A DNA stretch of 64,000 nucleotides from Pedobacter sp. BS3. GTDB lineage: Bacteria > Bacteroidota > Bacteroidia > Sphingobacteriales > Sphingobacteriaceae. The notes beneath the pieces are model-generated. The model did not search any database and was not told the origin of the DNA. It saw nothing but the letters and a program-made list of their open reading frames with translations. This document shows positions 1 through 8,142 of this stretch, in pieces; the first letter of the stretch is position 1; every line of letters starts with the position of its first letter. The position numbers were made by a program, and so were the translations under genes. The stretch lies in NCBI RefSeq assembly GCF_008274585.1, contig NZ_VTRT01000001.1:124001-188000 (forward strand), given 5' to 3'.

Positions 1-1
1 A

Positions 2-439
2 GAAGTGATCAACTTCGATCTGATCAAAGAGCAGATCAAAGTAGCATCGGGCATTCCTATTTCCGGCAAAAACTATACTCCCGAAATGCATGCCATTGAA
101 TGCCGCATCAATGCCGAAGATCCATTTAACGGGTTCCGGCCTTCACCCGGGCGCATCACCAATTTCCACTCGCCGGGAGGTCATGGCGTACGTGTAGATA
201 CACACGTTTATTCCGGTTACCAGATCCCGCCCAATTACGATTCCATGATCGCTAAGCTCATCTGCGTAGCTCAAACCCGCGATGAAGCCATTTCTACCAT
301 GGAGCGGGCGCTAAGCGAATTTGTGATAGAAGGCATAAAGACCACCATACCTTTTCATTTAAAGCTGATGAAAGACCCTAACTTCAGGGCCGGTAATTTC
401 ACCACGAAATTTATGGAAACATTTGAGTACAGCGAGTAG
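2..439 (+). CDS. accC: Biotin carboxylase (acetyl-CoA carboxylase subunit), C-terminal part
   Basis: C-terminal portion, about 145 residues, of the biotin carboxylase that carries out ATP-dependent carboxylation of biotin on BCCP in the first step of fatty acid synthesis. The gene is cut by the window edge: the frame is open from the first bases ([12 protein letters not shown]), so the GTG near the edge is an internal valine and not a start. Family features seen are ECRINAEDP, the FRPSPG block, and the [10 protein letters not shown] segment of the C-terminal domain. The protein ends normally at TAG and a terminator-like hairpin follows. Confidence 0.93.
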   Translation, partial: EVINFDLIKEQIKVASGIPISGKNYTPEMHAIECRINAEDPFNGFRPSPGRITNFHSPGGHGVRVDTHVYSGYQIPPNYDSMIAKLICVAQTRDEAISTMERALSEFVIEGIKTTIPFHLKLMKDPNFRAGNFTTKFMETFEYSE

Positions 440-466
440 CCATAATGTCCATGTAAAATAACTGAT

Positions 467-503
467 AATACCATTCTATAATTAAACAGAATGGTATTTT
501 TGC
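467..503 (+). terminator. Rho-independent-type hairpin between accC and tatC
   Basis: A perfect 11-bp inverted repeat (AATACCATTCT at 467-477 and AGAATGGTATT at 488-498) has a 10-nt loop and runs into a T-rich tail. It lies 28 bp after the accC stop and only about 9 bp before the tatC start codon. It could therefore end accC transcription or act as an attenuator for tatC. Confidence 0.7.
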
Positions 504-511
504 TTTTAACA

Positions 512-1381
512 ATGAGCGAGAGAACACAAAACCTGATAGAGACCATTAAGCAAAAAGGGAAGAATATAGAGGCAGAAATGTCTTTTTTCGACCATTTGGA
601 AGTACTCCGCTGGCACCTGATACGGGCGAGTGTGGCCATCGTGGTATTTACCGTACTGGCCTTTGTATATTACGATTTTATTTTCGATACCATTATTATG
701 GGGCCCAAAAGTCCATCATTCTGGACTTACCGGATGATGTGCATTATTGGCGATAAATTTAATCTGGGACCCGATTTTTGCATCAAAGAAATTCCCTTCA
801 ATATTATCAATACCGATATGGCCGGGCAGTTTACCCTGCAAATGAACTCCTCGCTGATCATCGGTCTGGTATTGGGCATCCCCTACCTGTTATATGAATT
901 ATGGCGCTTCATTAAACCCGGCCTTACAGAACTTGAAGCAAAATCGGCCAGTGGTTTTGTATTTTACGCCAGCCTGCTCTTTATGCTGGGCGTATTGTTC
1001 GGGTATTACATCATATCGCCATTATCCATTAACTTTTTGGCTAATTACAAGGTAAGCCAGGTTATACAAAACCAGATCACCATCGATTCGTATTTGTCGT
1101 CGGTGGCTACGCTTACGCTGGGTACAGGTGTAGTTTTTGAATTGCCGATAATCATTTATATCCTGTCAAAGATCGGTATCATGACTCCGGCTTTTATGCG
1201 CTCATCCAGGCGGTACGCTATTGTAATTATACTAATCATTGCGGCCGTGGTAACACCCACGCCCGACATTCTGACCATGATGACCGTAAGCTTCCCACTA
1301 TTTATTTTATATGAGATCAGTATCCTGATCTCGGCCCGGGTGGATAAAAAACGGCAGAGGGAAATTATGGGTAAGGGATAA
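512..1381 (+). CDS. tatC: Sec-independent protein translocase TatC
   Basis: Integral membrane core of the twin-arginine translocase, which binds twin-arginine signal peptides and exports folded proteins. It has the TatC signature near the N-terminus (MSFFDHLEVLRWHLIR, about 23 residues in), about six hydrophobic segments, and the conserved central FKPGLT-type loop (WRFIKPGLTELE). A long periplasmic loop lies between the first two segments. Start: an in-frame ATG at 491 lies inside the hairpin arm and would add MVFLLLT; the ATG at 512 gives the usual Bacteroidota N-terminus and is preferred. No tatA or tatB is next to it. rpiB follows after 30 bp in the same direction. Confidence 0.93.
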   Translation: MSERTQNLIETIKQKGKNIEAEMSFFDHLEVLRWHLIRASVAIVVFTVLAFVYYDFIFDTIIMGPKSPSFWTYRMMCIIGDKFNLGPDFCIKEIPFNIINTDMAGQFTLQMNSSLIIGLVLGIPYLLYELWRFIKPGLTELEAKSASGFVFYASLLFMLGVLFGYYIISPLSINFLANYKVSQVIQNQITIDSYLSSVATLTLGTGVVFELPIIIYILSKIGIMTPAFMRSSRRYAIVIILIIAAVVTPTPDILTMMTVSFPLFILYEISILISARVDKKRQREIMGKG

Positions 1382-1411
1382 ATTTATAGGAAAAACTAAA
1401 ATCACACAATA

Positions 1412-1849
1412 ATGGAAAATATATCAATAGCCATAGGCGGCGACCATGCGGGATTCGAGTATAAAAAAGCGTTAATGGATTTCCTGGCCGGTTACCCGGT
1501 TACCGTAAAAGATTTTGGCACCTACAGTTCAGAGTCTGTGGATTACCCTGATTTTGCCCACCCGGTAGCCAGTGCAGTAGAAAACGGCGAGTTTACCTTT
1601 GGGATATTAATCTGCGGAAGCGCCAATGGCGTTGCTATAACCGCTAACAAACATCAGGGCATTCGTGCGGCTATTTGCTGGACAAAAGAGCTTGCCCAAC
1701 TGGCCCGCGGGCATAATAATGCTAATATTCTGTGCATACCGGCACGTTTTATTTCAGTAGAAGATGCTAAAGCCATTACGCACACCTTTTTAGATACCGA
1801 ATTTGAAGGCGGCCGTCATGCCAATCGTGTGAATAAAATTGTATGCTGA
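1412..1849 (+). CDS. rpiB: Ribose-5-phosphate isomerase B (RpiB/LacAB family)
   Basis: Interconverts ribose 5-phosphate and ribulose 5-phosphate in the non-oxidative pentose phosphate pathway. The protein has 145 residues, the usual length of the family. Motifs seen are GGDHAGFE at the N-terminus (phosphate and active-site aspartate/histidine), the catalytic-cysteine block ILICGSANGVAI, HNNANILCIPAR, and the C-terminal FEGGRHANRVNKI. It lies 30 bp behind tatC and is probably cotranscribed with it. LacA/LacB isomerases are related, but the single-gene context and motif spacing favour RpiB. Confidence 0.92.
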   Translation: MENISIAIGGDHAGFEYKKALMDFLAGYPVTVKDFGTYSSESVDYPDFAHPVASAVENGEFTFGILICGSANGVAITANKHQGIRAAICWTKELAQLARGHNNANILCIPARFISVEDAKAITHTFLDTEFEGGRHANRVNKIVC

Positions 1850-1962
1850 TGAATTAGATGTGAGATATGAGATGCGAGACATGAGACGGTTTTCCGAACT
1901 ATGACCATGAACCTATCGGCTATCTTCATACCTATAACTTACAACTTTTAACCTACAACGCT

Positions 1963-3561
1963 ATGGTACGGTTTGTGAAATGCGGTCTGTTATCCCTTGC
2001 GGGGATTTGCCTGTTTATAAGCAGCTATGCACAGGATGCTGTCGCCCAAAAATACGCAGCTTATATTGATGCAGCTGATGCCCGGAAGCATCTAAGCGTG
2101 TTATCATCAGATGCGTTCGAAGGGCGTGAGACCGGCAAACCGGGAGCGGCAAAAGCAGCAAAATACATTGCAGAGCAATTTAAGGCAATGGGGCTTAAAG
2201 GCCCGGTAAATGGTTCGTATTTTGAAGATGTGCCACTTACCGAAAGCTCATTTCGCATTAAAACATCACTGGTAAATAAAAAGCCGTTCACATTTGGTAA
2301 GGATTTTTACATCACCGGAACCCCGGTGTCGGCATCTGTTTCGGCCAATCAGGTAGTATTTGTAGGCTATGGCATTACATCCGATAATTACGATGACCTA
2401 AAAAACACCAATATTGCCGGTAAAGTGGTGCTGGTCATTAATTCCGGCGAACCGGTTCAGAATGGTATTTCGGCTGTAACAAAAACTAAGGATTTATCTG
2501 ACTGGACATATATTCGCTATAAACGGATTAAATTTCTGCAAAGCAAGAAACCTGCGCTCATCTTAGCGGCAAGCCCCGTTGTAAATCAGTATCTCGCCGA
2601 AGACGCCAACTATTTTACATCGCCTAAACTGGCCATAAAAGGAAAGAAATCTGATATAGACAATAATGTCCCGGTGATCAATATTACTACAGATCTGGCC
2701 GACCGCATTCTGGCTTCATCAGGTAAAACCTATAATGATCTGAAAACGGCCATCGATAATACCCTGTCGCCGAAAACCCAGGTAATTAAAACCGGGATTT
2801 CTTTTGCCTTTGAACAAAAATTGAAGGATGTGCATGCCGCAGACGTTTTGGGTTACCTGGAGGGCAGCGACCTGAAAAATGAAGTGGTAGTATTTTCGGC
2901 CCATTATGATCACATCGGGCTAAACCCTGACGGGCCGGATAAGGTAAATAACGGGGCTGATGACGATGGCTCGGGAACAACAGCCATTATAGAAATTGCA
3001 CGGGCGTTTACACAGGCCAAAAAGGAAGGACACGGGCCTCGCCGCAGCATCTTGTTTTTAAGTAACGTGGGCGAAGAAAAAGGATTGCTTGGCTCGGAGT
3101 ATTATACGGATTTCAATCCCATTATTCCGTTAGAGCGTATTGTAACCGATCTAAATATCGATATGATCGGTCGTGTTGACCCGGCGCATTACAAAAACCC
3201 GGATTATTGCTACCTGATAGGTTCTGACAAATTAAGCACCGAGCTTCACCAGATCAGCGAAAAGGCCAATGCAACCTATACCAGGCTAACCATTGATTAT
3301 AAATATAACGATCCGAACGATCCGGAGCAGATCTACTATCGCTCAGACCACTATAATTTTGCCAAGCATAACATCCCGATAATCTTTTATTTTAACGGCG
3401 TTCACGAAGATTACCACAAGCCGGGCGATGAGATCAGCAAGATACATTTTGACCTGCTGGTAAAACGTGCTCAACTGGTATTTTATACCGGATGGGAAGT
3501 TGCCAATCGTGATAAGCGCCTGGTTGTAGATGTAAAAAGCGATATGCGCCCGGAAAGGTAG
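1963..3561 (+). CDS. Secreted M28-family metallopeptidase with PA domain
   Basis: Zinc aminopeptidase of family M28, 532 residues, with a Sec signal peptide (hydrophobic core at about 6-22, ending SSYAQ). A protease-associated (PA) domain spans about residues 125-255. The catalytic domain starts near 290, with metal-ligand blocks FSAHYDHIGL (about 311-320) and GADDDGSG (about 331-338), and the catalytic glutamates in GEEKGLLGSEYY. It is expected in the periplasm or outside the cell, trimming peptides. It stands alone: the 113 bp upstream is AT-rich with no clear promoter, and a repeat-rich spacer follows. A second, shorter M28 lipoprotein lies at 29.8-31.1 kb. The exact peptide specificity cannot be read. 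Confidence 0.9.
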   Translation: MVRFVKCGLLSLAGICLFISSYAQDAVAQKYAAYIDAADARKHLSVLSSDAFEGRETGKPGAAKAAKYIAEQFKAMGLKGPVNGSYFEDVPLTESSFRIKTSLVNKKPFTFGKDFYITGTPVSASVSANQVVFVGYGITSDNYDDLKNTNIAGKVVLVINSGEPVQNGISAVTKTKDLSDWTYIRYKRIKFLQSKKPALILAASPVVNQYLAEDANYFTSPKLAIKGKKSDIDNNVPVINITTDLADRILASSGKTYNDLKTAIDNTLSPKTQVIKTGISFAFEQKLKDVHAADVLGYLEGSDLKNEVVVFSAHYDHIGLNPDGPDKVNNGADDDGSGTTAIIEIARAFTQAKKEGHGPRRSILFLSNVGEEKGLLGSEYYTDFNPIIPLERIVTDLNIDMIGRVDPAHYKNPDYCYLIGSDKLSTELHQISEKANATYTRLTIDYKYNDPNDPEQIYYRSDHYNFAKHNIPIIFYFNGVHEDYHKPGDEISKIHFDLLVKRAQLVFYTGWEVANRDKRLVVDVKSDMRPER

Positions 3562-4031
3562 GGCAGATCCTGTTCTTCTAAAGCTTCAGCTTTATCAACT
3601 CTTATTTTTTCAATAGTATCTCATAGCGAGCAACTATTTTATTTTTTTACATGCAGCTAATTTCAGTTTATATCAAAAAGGCTGTCTAAGAACATGTTTA
3701 AATTTCATATATGTGGTAAATTGAGGAGCTGACCGTTTGAAACGCTCCAGGTAAAGCCTCCGTATTTATTCTTTGTTTTGACATCTCTTAAAATTAATCA
3801 GCAAGCCGGAGGCTTGAGTGTACGCGAACGAAGCTGGAGCTTCGCCCGATCAGAAAATTAAATGGACGGTGAAGACACCGTCCATGGTCTCAGTTGCTGC
3901 TGGTGGGGGACACCAGCAGCAATAAAAACATGATTTCATAAATTTAAACATGCTCTAAAAAGCTCCCGGCCAGCCAGGCAATGTCTTTTGACTTTTTAGA
4001 CAGCCTCTTATTTGCTTGTTGTATTATCCGC
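3562..4031. repeat. Non-coding spacer carrying a MITE-like repeat element (3679-4006)
   Basis: No gene is seen in these 470 bp. An element of about 328 bp is bounded by an 11-bp inverted repeat (AGGCTGTCTAA at 3679-3689 and TTAGACAGCCT at 3996-4006). A second, inner inverted repeat lies at 3693-3705 (CATGTTTAAATTT) and 3940-3952. Inside are two hairpins: arms ATGGACGGTG (3862-3871) and CACCGTCCAT (3876-3885), then TTGCTGCTGGTG (3894-3905) and CACCAGCAGCAA (3911-3922). The hairpin pair recurs at 42852-42907 and the element ends recur near 14246-14376. There is no open frame for a transposase, which fits a non-autonomous element or an intergenic repeat family. Confidence 0.65.
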
Positions 4032-4868
4032 TTAGCGCAAATCTTTAATGGCAACAGCGTCCATATCAGAATATACCAGGTTTTCGCCGGCCATAGCCCA
4101 GATAAAACCATAGTTTGAGGTACCTCCGCCCGAGTGGATAGACCACGGCGGTGATAGAATTGCCTGATCATTTTGCACCACTAAATGGCGGGTTTCCTGC
4201 GGCTGACCCATAAAATGGAAAACCACCTGGTCTTGGGGAACATCAAAATAGAAATAAGCTTCCATCCGGCGGTCATGCACATGCGATGGCATGGTATTCC
4301 ACACACTGCCAGTGCTTAAAATGGTAAGACCCATTACCAGCTGACAGCTTTTAGCGCCTTCCAGGTGGATGTACTTGTAAATGGTACGCTCATTAGCGGT
4401 GTCTTTACTACCTACAGTGGTTGGTAATGCCGCTTCCTTTTTAATCAGCTGATGCGGATATTCTTTATGCGCCGGAACGGAATACAGGTAAAACTTGGCC
4501 GGATTTTGTGCCGATACACTTTTAAATACCACACTTTTAGATCCTTTACCCACGTAAACAGCATCCAGGCGATTAACCTGGTAAACCGTGCCGTCTATGT
4601 TTACTTCGCCATCGCCGCCAATGTTAATGATACCCAGTTCACGACGCTCCAGGAAATAATCTGCACGCAGGTTATCATAAACCGGTAATTCAAGCGCTTG
4701 GTTAACCGGCATTACACTGCCAACAATGGCCCGGTCGTAATGCGAGTACGTAAAGCTGAATTTATCCGGTTGCATCAGGTCTTCGATCAGGAAATTTTCC
4801 CGTAATTCGGCAGTGCCAAGTCCCGCAACCTCTTTAGGACTTTGTGCATAGCGTTGATTCATATTCAT
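4032..4868 (-). CDS. kduI: 5-dehydro-4-deoxy-D-glucuronate isomerase
   Basis: Converts 5-keto-4-deoxyuronate to 3-deoxy-D-glycero-2,5-hexodiulosonate in unsaturated-uronate (pectin-type) catabolism. It has 278 residues, matching the family. The cupin fold is recognisable, with the zinc-ligand stretch PSHVHDRRMEAYFYF (first two histidines spaced H-x-H) and the C-terminal SPPWSIHSGGGTSNYGFIWAMAGEN block. kduD lies upstream on the same strand with an 84-bp gap, so the two probably form one transcript. KduI is also known to act on free hexuronates in Escherichia coli, which may matter beside a glucuronoxylan locus, but that link is inference. Confidence 0.93.
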   Translation of the reverse strand: MNMNQRYAQSPKEVAGLGTAELRENFLIEDLMQPDKFSFTYSHYDRAIVGSVMPVNQALELPVYDNLRADYFLERRELGIINIGGDGEVNIDGTVYQVNRLDAVYVGKGSKSVVFKSVSAQNPAKFYLYSVPAHKEYPHQLIKKEAALPTTVGSKDTANERTIYKYIHLEGAKSCQLVMGLTILSTGSVWNTMPSHVHDRRMEAYFYFDVPQDQVVFHFMGQPQETRHLVVQNDQAILSPPWSIHSGGGTSNYGFIWAMAGENLVYSDMDAVAIKDLR

Positions 4869-4952
4869 GTTATCAGATTTTAATGTTTTAACGAGATAAA
4901 CATCCGCCTAAGCGCAATTTTATCTCAACTTATTATTAGTCTTCAACTCATC

Positions 4953-5723
4953 CTATCGTCCCATCCAGCCGCCGTCAACGGTTACAATGGTTCCGTTTAC
5001 ATAATCGGATGCTTTGGATGCCAGGAACACCGTCACTCCCTTAAAATCTTCGGGCTCACCCCAGCGGTTTGCCGGAATACGATCCAGGATAGATTTGCTG
5101 CGTACAGGATCATTTCGTAGGGCTTCGGTATTATCGGTAGCGATATAACCGGGCGCAACGGCATTTACATTAATGCCTTTTGATGCCCACTCGTTTGAAA
5201 ATGCTTTTACCAGACTGCCTACAGCGCCCTTGCTGGCTGCATATCCGGGTACATTAATCCCGCCCTGGAAAGTAAGCAGCGAAGCAGTAAAGATAATTTT
5301 GCCTGAGCCTTGCTCCAGCATCCGTTTACCGATCTCGCGGGTGATGATAAACTGGCTGTTCAGGTTAATGTTAATTACCTTATCCCAGTATTCGTCCGGA
5401 TGTTCGGCAGCAGGAGCACGTAAAATAGTGCCTGCATTATTTACCAGTATGTCTATCCTCGGATTTTCTGCCAGCACTTTCTGCAAGAAGCTTTTCACGG
5501 AATCGCGGCTGTTCAGATCGGCCTGGTAAGCTTTAAATGATCGGCCCAAAGCAGTTACCTGCTTTTCGGTATCGCTGCCCGATGTGGCAATGGATGATGA
5601 TACACCGATAATATCTGCTCCGGCTTCGGCCAATGCTACAGCCATAGCCTGCCCTATGCCCCGGTTGCATCCTGTTACCAGGGCTACTTTCCCCGAAAGG
5701 TCAAAAAGAGATTGTATGCTCAT
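4953..5723 (-). CDS. kduD: 2-dehydro-3-deoxy-D-gluconate 5-dehydrogenase (SDR family)
   Basis: NAD(P)-dependent short-chain dehydrogenase for the step after KduI, giving 2-keto-3-deoxygluconate. It has 256 residues. The Rossmann motif TGCNRGIGQAMA, the NNAG motif (VNNAGTILRAPA), a catalytic Ser in FTASLLTF and the YAASK catalytic pair are all present. The C-terminal YVNGTIVTVDGGWMGR block is typical of KduD-type enzymes. Position directly before kduI on the same strand supports the assignment over a generic SDR. Confidence 0.9.
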   Translation of the reverse strand: MSIQSLFDLSGKVALVTGCNRGIGQAMAVALAEAGADIIGVSSSIATSGSDTEKQVTALGRSFKAYQADLNSRDSVKSFLQKVLAENPRIDILVNNAGTILRAPAAEHPDEYWDKVININLNSQFIITREIGKRMLEQGSGKIIFTASLLTFQGGINVPGYAASKGAVGSLVKAFSNEWASKGINVNAVAPGYIATDNTEALRNDPVRSKSILDRIPANRWGEPEDFKGVTVFLASKASDYVNGTIVTVDGGWMGR

Positions 5724-5919
5724 TTTATTTTTGATTGTTTGGTGCGACCAAATTAAGGCTAATGGCTAACAAATAAAAGTTTAGGACAATAACGCGTACA
5801 AATAGGCCAATAATATGACACTATTGTTGGCTTTTTGAAACATGCAACTGGTACATGTGATACAGAATTGATGCAGTTTAACTATCTAAAACCGGGCTAA
5901 CAAACAGTTAAAGGTACCT

Positions 5920-7008
5920 CTATTTACTATTATAAAATTTATCCGTCCGCTCAACATCAGGTATTAGCTTGCCATTTTCATCAAACTTCAGCGCTACAAC
6001 AGCAGGACGACAGGTAACAGGATATTCCTTACCCCGCTGTCCCCGCGGATTAAAGAACGTGGTAGACCATAGTCCGCCATCTTTACCGGTAAACGTATTA
6101 TTATGCCCGCCTTCCAGGATTGCCGCGTATCTTGGACCATAAGGGCCGTATATATTGTCGGCTTCGGCAACCAAAACATCGTAGCTGATGATGTTGTCAT
6201 TCCTGTTTGCATCCGGGCGGATATAGGTGTACGTTCCGTCAGGCTTTTTAACCGACCAGTAGGTCTGCATCAGCAAGTATTTGCCCTTATGTTTGGTCAT
6301 ATAAATGCCTTCAATATACGGTTCAGGATTAAAAGGAGTCTCTTTCAACCGTTTCATCGGCCCGGCAAGACCGCTCAGATCGTCCTTCATCTTACCGATA
6401 AAATGGTTGTGGCCGAGTAAATACACATCGCCATTATCGTCCTCAAACAGGCTACCATCTATATGATCAAAAATGGGGCCGTCCTCATTTCCCTCAATGT
6501 TAGCGTATGGTCCTTCCGGCTTCCCGCTGGTACTTTTAAGAATAAAAGTGTCGCCGTGACTGATACAAGCTACAATAAGCCATTGCTCTTTGCTTTTGAT
6601 ATAATGGATCTCAGGCGCCCAGATGCCTTTATAAGCCGAAGCTTCTAACTGGGTTTCCGGGTTTTTTGTCCGAACAGGACGCCAGTTTTTCTGCCAGGTA
6701 GCATCTTTGTCCATAGACCAGATACATCCCAGTTCTTTCCAGGTTTTGAGATCGGGTGAGCTCCACAGGTAAATTCCTTTTTTGCCGGGAGGCTTTGAAA
6801 CAGTGCCCGTCATGTAATACAAGCCATCCGGCCCAAGTGTGATATACGTATCGCGGAGCCATTGGTTTAAAACAGGGCGAACGGAGGCGGGCATGGTTAC
6901 ACGTTTATCGCCAACCGGCGCCGTGGGATCGCTGAATTGCTGGGCACTGCAAAAAGAGCTTGCAATTGCCAGAAGTACGATCAAACTGCCTTTAAAATAG
7001 TTGAACAT
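5920..7008 (-). CDS. Secreted GH43-type glycoside hydrolase
   Basis: Five-bladed propeller glycosidase, about 362 residues, with a Sec signal peptide from the chosen ATG at 7008 (hydrophobic LIVLLAIASSFCSA). A further in-frame ATG 10 codons upstream would put polar residues before the signal peptide and is not preferred. GH43-type catalytic features are the N-terminal aspartate in WLRDTYI, the central aspartate in DHIDGSLFEDDNG and the acid glutamate in YIEGIYMTK, with WAPEIHYI between them. Clan members include beta-xylosidases and alpha-L-arabinofuranosidases, so debranching or trimming of xylan is plausible beside the xylan locus. The subfamily cannot be named by eye. No LacI-type operator is seen in its upstream region. 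Confidence 0.8.
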   Translation of the reverse strand: MFNYFKGSLIVLLAIASSFCSAQQFSDPTAPVGDKRVTMPASVRPVLNQWLRDTYITLGPDGLYYMTGTVSKPPGKKGIYLWSSPDLKTWKELGCIWSMDKDATWQKNWRPVRTKNPETQLEASAYKGIWAPEIHYIKSKEQWLIVACISHGDTFILKSTSGKPEGPYANIEGNEDGPIFDHIDGSLFEDDNGDVYLLGHNHFIGKMKDDLSGLAGPMKRLKETPFNPEPYIEGIYMTKHKGKYLLMQTYWSVKKPDGTYTYIRPDANRNDNIISYDVLVAEADNIYGPYGPRYAAILEGGHNNTFTGKDGGLWSTTFFNPRGQRGKEYPVTCRPAVVALKFDENGKLIPDVERTDKFYNSK

Positions 7009-7063
7009 GGTGATATAATATCCACTTAAGCAACGCAAAATAATATCAATAAAAGATTTTTTA

Positions 7064-7100
7064 TATAAGATTTGTAAGAGATGATATAAGTTTTGTAAGA
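7064..7100. repeat. Tandem 16-bp direct repeat in a divergent promoter region
   Basis: TATAAGATTTGTAAGA (7064-7079) and TATAAGTTTTGTAAGA (7085-7100) differ at one base and start 21 bp apart, two helical turns. They lie between the GH43 gene and the TonB-C protein gene, which diverge. They could be a regulator binding site. Confidence 0.4.
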
Positions 7101-7158
7101 TTAGAACCGTGACGGAATTTTTTATACTTTCGCCATCACATAACCTAAATTCTGATCA

Positions 7159-8130
7159 ATGAAAAAAGTATTACTTCTTATCTGCCTGTTAAGCGGCATT
7201 ACGCTTACATACGCACAAAAAAAGCAAAAAGTTTGGTATTTCACCAATGATGGCCGAGAGGTGAATAATAGAGACAGCTCGGACTATACACGTATAGTTG
7301 AGAGTGAAGAAAACGCTAAAAACTTCACTTTGCGGGAATATTATTATCCGAACAACACTCTTAAAACAACGGGTAGCGTATCATCTTTTGACCCGAGATT
7401 GGTTTACGAAGGTGAGATCATATCTTATTATAAGAACGGACAAAAAAAGAGTGTAAAAAATTATGTTAAGGGTCGGCCGGTGGGATTAGCAACTACTTAT
7501 TATACCGATGGAAAGTTAGAGGCACGCATGAATTATTCAGGCGGTATAAATATTAATGAACCCGCCGAGCCAGCCTATATACTTATTGAATATTACGATA
7601 CTCAAGGAAATGCTTTAGTAAAAGATGGAAACGGTAGCTTAAGCAGATGGAATACAGACTCGACTTTTGTTGAAGAAGGCGCTTTCTTAAATGGCGTTAA
7701 GACTGGTACCTGGACTGGGAAAAGTCTAAAAAGCGGATTGTCATACAAAGAGGAATATACTAACGGTAAGTTTGTAAAAGGAGTTACTACTACATCAAAA
7801 GGCAAAAAAATCAGTTATGCAGATATAGTGCAACTACCTCAATTTGATGGTGGTATAAAAAAGTTTTATAAATATATATCAGAAAACTTTGTATATCCGC
7901 CCAGTGCTAAAAAAGATGGTGTATCCGGTATGGAAGTGGTTAGTTTTACAGTTGAAAAAGACGGAAGTATTACCAACGTTAAAGTTTTGCGATCACTGGG
8001 TGCTGCTATAGACCGCGAAGCTATACGCATAATGCAGGAATCTCCCGCTTGGATTCCGGCTAAACGACGTGGCATACCATCGCCTATAAAATATACTATT
8101 CCTATACGATTAAATTTAGAAAGTCGATAA
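7159..8130 (+). CDS. Secreted MORN/YwqK-like repeat protein with TonB C-terminal domain
   Basis: 323 residues with a Sec signal peptide (KKVLLLICLLSGITLTYA). Residues about 55-215 hold repeated YY-x-NG-type units (for example YYKNGQKKSVKNYVKG and YYTDGKLEARMNY) that resemble MORN/YwqK-type repeats. Residues about 235-320 match the TonB C-terminal fold (VSGMEVVSFTVEKDGSITNVKVLRS and DREAIRIM). There is no N-terminal membrane anchor or proline-rich spacer besides the cleavable signal, so it is unlikely to energise TonB receptors directly. The codon use looks AT-richer than in its neighbours. The role is unknown. Confidence 0.75.
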   Translation: MKKVLLLICLLSGITLTYAQKKQKVWYFTNDGREVNNRDSSDYTRIVESEENAKNFTLREYYYPNNTLKTTGSVSSFDPRLVYEGEIISYYKNGQKKSVKNYVKGRPVGLATTYYTDGKLEARMNYSGGININEPAEPAYILIEYYDTQGNALVKDGNGSLSRWNTDSTFVEEGAFLNGVKTGTWTGKSLKSGLSYKEEYTNGKFVKGVTTTSKGKKISYADIVQLPQFDGGIKKFYKYISENFVYPPSAKKDGVSGMEVVSFTVEKDGSITNVKVLRSLGAAIDREAIRIMQESPAWIPAKRRGIPSPIKYTIPIRLNLESR

Positions 8131-8142
8131 GTCGGTTACATC

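Noticed and set aside
491-511. Upstream ATG as the tatC start
   Set aside because: It lies inside the hairpin arm and adds residues not found in the family; the ATG at 512 gives a standard TatC N-terminus.
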